Of a stretch of DNA of 64,000 bases, positions 57,130 through 64,000 are shown in pieces. Below the pieces are notes generated by a model. That model saw only the letters and a program-made list of their open reading frames with translations. It searched no databases and had not been told where the DNA came from. This DNA comes from Papaver somniferum (taxonomy: Eukaryota > Streptophyta > Magnoliopsida > Ranunculales > Papaveraceae), in NCBI RefSeq assembly GCF_003573695.1, contig NC_039368.1:13024360-13088359 (forward strand), in the 5' to 3' direction. Both the position numbers and the translations under genes were made by a program. Position 1 is the stretch's first letter; every line of letters begins with the position of its first letter.

Positions 57130-57510
57130 ATCTAACGAGTTGTTGAATATTGATGAGTTACTGAATATATGTGGATTATTCGAGCAACTGAGCAAGTATT
57201 GCTCGATTCGACGAGTTATGATAAATTACTGAATATTGATAGTTGGATCAATATTCGAGCAACTGAGAAAGTATTACTCAATTCGACGAAACTATGATAA
57301 ATTACTGAATATTGATAGTTGGATCAATATTCGAGCAACTGAGCAAGTATTGCTCAATTCGACGAATTACTGAATATTGATAGTTGGATCAATATTCGAC
57401 CAATTGAGAAAGTATTGCTCAATTCGACGAATTACTGATAAATTACTGAATATGGATAGTGGATCAATATTCGAGCAACTGAGCAAGTATTTCTCAATTC
57501 GACGAATTAT
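57130..57510 (+). repeat. About 60-75 bp tandem repeats, 5 units
   Basis: Units of 'attactgaatattgatagtt', 'ggatcaatattcgagcaact', 'gagcaagtattgctcaattc' and 'gacga' repeat with small indels. Confidence 0.9.
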
Positions 57511-58959
57511 TTATTTATTGGTGACGTGACCCAATAAAATATTAATTAAAATATTGGTAGATTACCGAATATTATATAATGTTGTTTGTTGGATCAACAT
57601 AAATTCATTTAGTCTTTGAACTTGCTCAGAATGATGATTTGTTGAGCGTTTGTTCGAAAACCCTAATTTTGAGCAATTGCTCATTAGTTGACGAATTGCT
57701 GAAAATAGGTCATGAGCGAAGGAGGGACCGACCACATGGGACTATGGACATCCATGTGATGCACAATTGCTCGAGTGAGCGTACACCAGGGTCCCAAGTT
57801 GACCGGTTGGTGAAGGAATGACGATTAAATGTTGGTTTCATCATTTATTGAAATAGTGCTCGATTGAGCATTAGGTGATAAAACCTAATTATGAAAAAGT
57901 GAGGGACCGGCCAAGAAGGCATGGAACCGTCCCTTGAGGGTGTGGGACCGGCTGATGGTCGATTGATCAAATCCCAAGTTGTTTGGAAAGAGCTTGGAGC
58001 CAATATGAGTAATTGCGCAAATTAGGTCAAAATTAGGAAAATGTGTGGGACCGGCTTCGTGCAAGCCTTGGGGCCACCCTTGGTCGGTCAAGGGAGCATG
58101 CCCTTGTCTCCATAATTCTCATGTCACAGTTATGAGAGTGTCAGCATTTTCTGATGTGCGTTTGAGCAATATTTCAGGTTTTCAGAAGAGTTCGAACTTT
58201 GACTGAAATCCTCGTTTTTGCTCGAATGAGCAAGTATGCTTGTTTGATCAATATTTTGTGAATATTAAAATAATAATATTTTAATATATTTTTCGTGAGT
58301 AGCCTAGTCGGTCATGTGACCATGTTGACTTTTGGCTTTTTCATGATTTGCGCAATATTTGAGAAAATATGGAGAAACCATGATTTTTGCTAAAACTGGG
58401 GAGTTTAACAAGATGAGAAAAATAAAAATTTATGAAAGATTAGGGATTGCAAGGTGTGGGACCGGCCACTGCTAGGGCATGGTCGGCCGGCGAAGTTGCC
58501 CGGTCCCGCAACACCTTTCCCTATTTTGTATTATTATTTTTTGTGAAACTACACAAAATTGGGGAAACCATGAAAATATGGAGAAACCACGAGTTTTGCT
58601 CAAACAAGGAAAGTTGCTGGAATGGAGAAGTCTTCATGAGTTTATGAAAACAACAAAAATAAGGAAAGATAGTGGAGGAAGCATAGGACCGGCCACGGCT
58701 GGCCGGGCCCATGGGCGCTTCTCCGTTATTTTAATATTATTATTTTCTCTCTCCTGTTTTGTGCGGGATTCATCATTGTCCATATTTTGGATGAGTGTTC
58801 GCGCATTTGGTTGCTCGTTCGTGCATCATTGTCGAGTATGTTTGCACCATTTTATGGGGCTTACTGAGTGGTAGTCCAGATGCCCGATTTTTGAGTATTT
58901 ATTACTAATTTATGAAATTCAGCGGAGAATGATTCATGAAACTGAGTAATAAAAGTGAG

Positions 58960-59235
58960 TAGTTTTTTATTATTAATTCATAGGATCAATCGTGGATTCT
59001 ACCATGAATTCGGAATAATAAAATAGGTATTACCATTCCATGGGATCGTGGATTCGACCATGAAATCAGAGTAATAAAATAAGTGGTGATATTACCATTT
59101 CATGGGATCAGCTGTGGGTTCGACCATGAAATCGGAGTAATATCTATTACCATTTCATGAGATCAGTCGTGGATTCGATAATGAAATCGGAGTAATACAT
59201 TTATCTATTGCCATTTCGATCATGAAATAAGAGTA
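58960..59235 (+). repeat. About 55-65 bp tandem repeats, 4-5 units
   Basis: Units of 'attaccatttcatgggatca', 'gtggattcgaccatgaaatc' and 'ggagtaata' repeat with small indels. Confidence 0.9.
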
Positions 59236-59289
59236 ATGAGATAAGATGGATTATCTTCTAGGAACTCAGTGGTGAATGTCACGGTAGAA

Positions 59290-59612
59290 TTTAATCTCTT
59301 GTGTATAGTCAGTGAATCAGCAAGTATTGTCGATGCCCTGAAGACGTTATTGATCTCAATCTTACGGAGAACCATCTGGGTCTATACACGGTCTCTATAC
59401 ATAGTCAAGGAACAGTAAGTATCACCGACGTCCTGAAGGCGTTATTTCTCTAAATCTTACGGAGAACCGCCCAATCGTTCTTCTATGTAGAGGCAGGTAC
59501 CTCTATGTAGTCAGGGAACAACGAGTGTCATCGACGTCTTGAAGGCGTTCTGTCCTCTCAACAAACAATTATGTATGGAGGACCGCCCAATATTTCTTCT
59601 ACATAGAGGGAC
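59290..59612 (+). repeat. About 105-115 bp tandem repeats, 3 units
   Basis: Three units share 'agtcagggaacaacgagt'-type starts, 'gacgtcctgaaggcgtt', 'acggagaaccgccca' and 'ttcttctatgtagaggc'. Confidence 0.9.
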
Positions 59613-59825
59613 ACGATGAAATGCACAACATCGAACGCTCGGCAAGTGGGAGGCCTTTCGAGAATCATATTCATCGTGGCTCTGAGAGGTACTCGATCAG
59701 AGATTGTGAAAACGGTTCACAGATCGTAAAATATGAATCGTCACATGCGTTCCTGAAGCCGGGTCAGAAACAAGCAGTATCATGATTTTACGATTTTGAC
59801 CCTTGTCGAAAATCCACCATCAACA

Positions 59826-60066
59826 GCTGGGATACTTCACCATCTCCCTGTTTTTCTTCCATGTCCACCAGAGTCATGAAAGACTGAGCATGCATCCGCA
59901 CTCCACATAAATAGGTGAAAGGCATGTCCTGAATAATTTCGCCAGCTTCATGAAACATATAATTAATTATGTCCAATGCCTCCTCCTGAGAAGAAGACCA
60001 GTTTTCGTCGATTCCAAAGCTTCTCTCCGAAGAGTCAGAGGTACGGTTGTCACTGGAAGATCCCAT
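59826..60066 (-). CDS. Antisense ORF start, unknown, cut by the inverted LTR
   Basis: From ATG at 60066 the frame encodes MGSSSDNRTSDSSERSFGID, then EEALDIINYMFHEAGEII and PFTYLCGVRMHAQSFMTLVD, and runs into the inverted LTR at 59825 (stop at 59788). Composition is that of a real folded protein: a Ser-rich lead, then alternating hydrophobic helices. I do not recognise the family. It stands in antisense near the 3' end of the element, as the extra ORFs of Tat-branch elements do. It could equally be a captured host exon. Upstream sequence looks promoter-like. Confidence 0.4.
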
Positions 60067-60330
60067 TATGTACTAAAAATCAAAAGATGGGATAAGTTTT
60101 GGCCCTATGTGCACCAGTAATCTACACGAACAAGAAAACAGAGTGAGGAACAAGGAAAAAGCACGAGACGATACCTGTAAAGAGGATAGACGTGATTTCA
60201 AGACGATCTGTACGAACGAAGGATTCAGGATCGCCTCTTATATTAAGCAGAACGATGAAATCCGAAAAAAGGAAAGCTTTCTACTAGTCGTGAATTAAGG
60301 CGTGATATCGGCTGGAAAAGATATTTGTCA
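60067..60330 (-). promoter_or_regulatory. Possible promoter and leader of the antisense ORF
   Basis: On the minus strand there is 'cttaatataagaggc' near 60235 (TATA-like, about 170 bp before the ATG) and a 'tttacaggtatcg' segment near 60175 with a GT that could be a splice donor. Expression is not shown. No plus-strand gene is seen; the ORF at 60107-60298 is not supported. Confidence 0.3.
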
Positions 60331-60993
60331 ATACGTGTCACTTAGGCCTTGATAAAAAAACCCGTAGAAATACGTGTTTGGAACACGCTGGCCTGTGTTA
60401 TCGCTTCTGCTCTACTGCCAGCCCCGGTACTTGGAAGCGAAACCGGCAGTATAACATGGGAAGGAGAGCTAACACCTTTCATATGGATGTGATACTTTGG
60501 GATATGAATAAGGAAAGGATTTCCTATCTGAGCCACGCATTGAAAGAGGCAATCGGACCTGCAAGCGACGCCAAGCCAGCGCCGTGCCAAGTCAGCGCTC
60601 ATCCCAAGCCGATCCAATGCTAAAGTCTCCATTCCAAGCCAACCAACGCCAGCGGCTCCATTTTAAGCCACATCATGCCAACGGCTTGCCAAGCCAAGCC
60701 GGCAACGCCAACAACTCCGCGTTCCCCATCCTAGTCAAGCTGACACCAACTGTTTGCATCCCGGACAGCAACCACCACTACCACTCCGTGGCCTATCTAG
60801 CAGTACCACGAGAAGAATCTACGCAAAGCCACCAGCGCAAGAATCACGAATTCTCCTTACCTTCCGAAAAAGGTTAGACGTATCTTCCTGACCATCTCTT
60901 CATAACTTTCCGTTTCGATTTTGTCCTTGTCTGTCACCATCTTATGCTTACCTCGCAACAAAGTCCTTGTTCCGAGCTAAGCAGTGGACTTAA
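60331..60993 (+). other. 3' internal region of family A copy 2 with purine tract
   Basis: It matches two separate parts of copy 1: 60460-60600 to about 33870-34060, and 60640-60980 to about 36690-37099. The sequence lying between them in copy 1 (including the 'agcttgcatc' array) is absent here. It ends in GAGCTAAGCAGTGGACTTAA directly before the 3' LTR. No gene is seen. Confidence 0.65.
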
Positions 60994-61239
60994 TGTTGAT
61001 GGTGGTTTTTAGCTTAGGGTTAAAATCGTGAAACCTTAGTCAAACAGTGACGTTACACTTGAGTAATAATGTCGCCACTAGCACATTTATTGAACCGTCC
61101 AACATGTATGCGTAAAATTACCGGGGTACCTTTTTTTTTACGTATATGCCATGCTCCACGGCAGAGCCCTCGGTACTGAATGGCATCATCTATACACATG
61201 CCAGCCACACATGCTAGCCAAACGTGCCAATGACATGCT

Positions 61240-61810
61240 ATGCCAGCCACATCACCGCGCCAAAGCATGCCAACCATGCCAGCCGAACCACGGTGCCAAT
61301 GGCATACCATGCCAGCCACATCTCCGCGCTAAGGCATGCCAACCATGCCAGCCGCACCACGGTGCCAATGGCATACCATGCCAGCCACATCTCCGCACCA
61401 AGGCATGCCGACCATGCTAGTCGCGCCACAGTTCCAATGGCATACCATGCCAGCCACATCTCCGTGCCAAGGCATACCAACCATGCCATTCGCGCCACAG
61501 TGCCAATGGAATGCCATGCCAGCCACATCTCCACGCCACGGCATGCCAGCCGCACCACAGTGTCAACAACATGTCATGCCAGCCACATCTCCGCGCCAAG
61601 GCATGCCAACCATGCCAGCCGCGCCACAGTGCCAATGGCATGCCATGTCAGCCACATCTCCGCGCCAAGGCATGCCAACCATGCCAGCCACATCTCCGCG
61701 CTGAGGCATGCCAACCATGCCAGCCGCACCACCGTGCCAATGGCATGCCATGCCAACCACATCTCTGCGCAAAGGCATGCCAACCATGCCCGCCGCATCA
61801 CTGTGCCAAA
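61240..61810 (+). repeat. 69-bp minisatellite, about 8 units
   Basis: The same unit as 49585-50640, with fewer copies. It makes the 220-codon plus-strand frame at 61224-61886 and several others on both strands. Confidence 0.9.
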
Positions 61811-62760
61811 GCCATGCGGCCCTAACACCATGCCGCTGGCTACCAAACGGAGGGTTGCAATAATCAACGGCCACCCTTCCATTTGAGATGCATATCTCAG
61901 CCGTACAAGTTTTCCACCTAACGCATGGAAACTTCCAGCCCAAGGACAAACATCACGGTTTATGCCAAAACCCTAATTTTGGTCGCGCCTAAAACATGCC
62001 AAAGCCATGTGACCCTACCACCATGCCGCTGGCTGCCAAACGAAGGGTTGCAACAACCAACGACTACCCTTCCATTTGAGATGCAGATCTCAGCCGTACA
62101 AGTTTGCCACCTAACGCATGGAAACTTCCAGCCCAAGGCCAAACATCACGGTTTAGGCCAAAACCCTAATTTTGACCGCGCCTAAAACATGCCAAAGCCA
62201 TGCGGCCGTATCACCATGCCGCTGGCTGCCAAACGAAGGGTTACAACAATCAACGACTACCCTTCCATATGAGATGCAGATCTCAGCCGTACAAGTCCGC
62301 CACCTAACGCATGGAAACTTCCGTCCCAAGGACGAACATCACGGTTTATGCCAAAATCCTAATTTTGGCCGCGCCTAAAACATGCCAAAGCTATGCGGCC
62401 CTACCACCATGCCGCTGGCTGCCAAAACGAAGGGTTGCAACAATCAACGGCTACCCTTCCATCTAAGATGCAGATCTCATCCGTACAAGTTCGCCACCTA
62501 ACGCATGACAACTTCCGGCCCAAGGCCAAACGTCAGGGTTTATGCCAAAAACCTAATTTTGGCCGCGCCTAAAACATGCCAAAACCATGCGGCCCTACCA
62601 CCATACCGCTGGCTGCCAAACGAAGGATTGCAACAATCAACAGCCGCCATTCCTTCTGAGATGCAATTCTCATCCGCACAAGCTTTCCATCAAACGCATG
62701 GCCACTTTTGGACCAATGCCAAGGACTAATTTTGGCCGCACCTAATCTATGCCAAAACCC
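61810..62760 (+). repeat. 193-194 bp repeats, about 5 units
   Basis: Regular spacing of 193, 193 and 194 bp between 'cctaaaacatgcc' marks. Each unit has 'gccgctggctgccaaacg', 'gagatgcagatctca' and 'catcacggtttatgcc'. It has about two more units than the 5' LTR. Confidence 0.9.
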
Positions 62761-63942
62761 TAGTTTTGGCCGCGCCTAAACAACCCCAAAATCCTAGCTT
62801 GGCGGCGCCTAAACCATGCCACTGGATGAAAAAGAAGAGTTGCAACAATCAACGACCACCCTTATTCTTGAGATACGAATCTCAACCATACAAACTTGCC
62901 ACCAAACGATTTATGGCAATCTCTTGTCCACGACGCCAAAACCCTAATTTGGCCGTGCCAAGAGCATGCAAGCGCTGCAACCATGTCGCTGGTTGGCAAA
63001 CGAAGGTTTGAAACAATCTATGGCTACCCTTCCTCCTGAGATGCAGATCTCATCCGTACAAACCTGCCACCAAACGACTCGTGGCAATGTCTTGGCTGTG
63101 ATGCTAACTATTGGTCGCGGTACCAACTTGGCTGCGATGCTAACTCTTGGTCACGACACCAACTTGGCTGCGATGCTAAATCTCTGGTCACGGCACCAAC
63201 CTGGCTACGATGCCTATTCTTTGGTCACGGAACCAACTTGGCTACAAACGCCAAATCCTTTGTCCACGCCACACGTAGCAACATGTTACACGTTTTCCAC
63301 GAAAACACTCGAGACATCAAAACATGTCATAAACTGGGGGATGCTCATCAGGGTATTGTTCTGGCGGTTTACATCATGTGGCGTACACTATGCCCGTTAA
63401 AGGAAAGTGTCATAAGGGTTAGGCGGTTAGTAAATACAAGAAGTAATGGTGAAACGTTTCTTTCATTATGGAAACATCAATTCCAGGCGTTACCCGTTAC
63501 CATTTTCTTCTATTTACTCAACCGTTTCCACTTCTTACGAGACCAGGGTACGTTTTGTTGCGACTTGTTTAAATATGTCTCACCTATTTCCACCAAAGAC
63601 AAGTTTCGGTCAGGAGAATACAATACTCAGAAATCACTTGTTAGCTTTCCCATCTGTTAACTTTCCACTTTCTGATACAAGTCGTCAAACAACTACTCTT
63701 CCCGAATTAACTATTCTGGTCTCAACACTCTCTTCGCTTCCCTCCCTAGACCAACCCTTCTCCTTCACTTTATGACGAAGCAAGTCTGGAACGACCATTT
63801 CTTGGTTTAGGCCGGATTTGTACAGATTGATCTCTCGAATCAAAGTACTCCCTTGCAGCACATTGTTTAGGGTTTAGACTCGTTTCTCACCCACACACTC
63901 GAAATTACCAAAATCAGCAGAAACTGTTTTCACCCTCAAACA

Positions 63943-64000
63943 ATAGGCATATGAGTTTTGCACTTTGACATACCCATAGTGGGTTCATATATGTCAAATA
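63943..64000. other. Flank of family A copy 2
   Basis: The last 58 bases after the LTR end. Nothing is recognised in it. It starts ATAGG, the candidate duplication partner of ATATG at 49326-49330. Confidence 0.5.

Larger units (their letters stand above)
56268..59825 (-). mobile_element. Inverted LTR related to family A, about 3.56 kb
   Basis: On the minus strand it begins TGTTGATGGTGGATTTTC at 59825, followed by GGGTCAAAATCGTAAAA as in family A. Near its other end, 'ttggtttaggccgga', 'attgatctctcgaatc', 'aagcactccctttgcagtgc' and 'gactcgtttctc' follow in the order of the family A LTR end. The body between is unrelated to family A and contains three arrays of its own. The CA end at 56268 is a best guess. 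The flanks TTCCC and GCTGG do not match. Confidence 0.75.
49331..63942 (+). mobile_element. Family A retroelement, copy 2
   Basis: A 14.6-kb element: 5' LTR (49331-52376), primer site, decayed gag (52462-53889), protease with an integrase tail (53911-55273), a 5.7-kb region holding an inverted related LTR and antisense ORFs, purine tract, 3' LTR (60994-63942). The outer five bases are ATATG and ATAGG, a 4-of-5 match. No RT, RNase H or integrase core is present. Gag and protease style suggest Ty3/gypsy, probably the Tat branch. It is defective and probably was non-autonomous when it moved. Confidence 0.85.
60994..63942 (+). repeat. 3' LTR of family A copy 2, 2949 bp
   Basis: It runs TGTTGATGG ... 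CTCAAACA. It contains the 69-bp array (about 61240-61810, roughly 8 units), 193-194 bp repeats (marks at 61988, 62181, 62374 and 62568) and the 38-bp array (about 63085-63250). It differs from the 5' LTR mainly in unit numbers. The ORFs at 61151-63775 are repeat artefacts. Confidence 0.9.

Noticed and set aside
61151..63775. ORFs over the 3' LTR of copy 2
   Set aside because: These are the same repeat artefact as in the 5' LTR.

Overview
The window looks like an AT-rich, repeat-dominated stretch of a plant (dicot-type) nuclear genome. The evidence is plant-lineage LTR retrotransposons of both superfamilies, tRNA-iMet and tRNA-Asp primer-binding sites, a hAT element with an 8-bp target duplication, and a plant mobile domain gene with GT-AG introns. 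There are no rRNA, tRNA or CRISPR features and no bacterial operons. I see no intact host gene. The species cannot be fixed from the sequence.

Layout. (1) 1-15131: Ty1/copia (SIRE-like) material. Two plus-strand LTR pieces lie at 1-753 and about 3231-4090. An older minus-strand LTR seems to run from 15131 down to about 4190. It is split by a pol-less copia element (7657-15088: LTR, iMet PBS, two decayed coiled-coil ORFs, PPT, shortened 3' LTR) and by an Athila-type LTR fragment (6530-7534). (2) 16147-37702: a gag/pro-type element with roughly 3-kb LTRs full of minisatellites, here called family A copy 1. A 13.7-kb minus-strand Athila-like Ty3/gypsy element (19373-33086, perfect 5-bp duplication GTTAC) interrupts its gag frame. 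That intruder is a composite, in its own 5'-to-3' order: LTR1, PBS, short internal, PPT, LTR2, PBS, gag-pol, PPT, LTR1. (3) 37703-49330: a possible host-gene 3' exon abutting a truncated LTR, AT-rich spacer, a 2.06-kb non-autonomous hAT element (41093-43156), a SINE-like B box, and a decayed plant-mobile-domain gene (45478-48016). That gene has a SANT/Myb-like remnant on the opposite strand, both possibly inside one old TIR transposon. (4) 49331-63942: family A copy 2, nearly complete. It has LTRs of 3046 and 2949 bp, a decayed gag, a protease, and an integrase tail with RT, RNase H and the integrase core missing. Its 3' half holds a related LTR in inverted orientation (about 56268-59825, three tandem-repeat arrays) and antisense ORFs.

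The coding parts are retroelement replication genes (capsid, protease, RT/RNase H, integrase). All carry stops, frameshifts or deletions, so none looks autonomous. The most unusual items are the two-LTR composite element that moved as one unit, the minisatellite-loaded LTRs whose 69-bp unit creates long false ORFs on both strands, the protease-to-integrase-tail deletion derivative with a DAA in place of the usual catalytic motif, and a near-perfect 67-nt hairpin beside the plant-mobile-domain gene.
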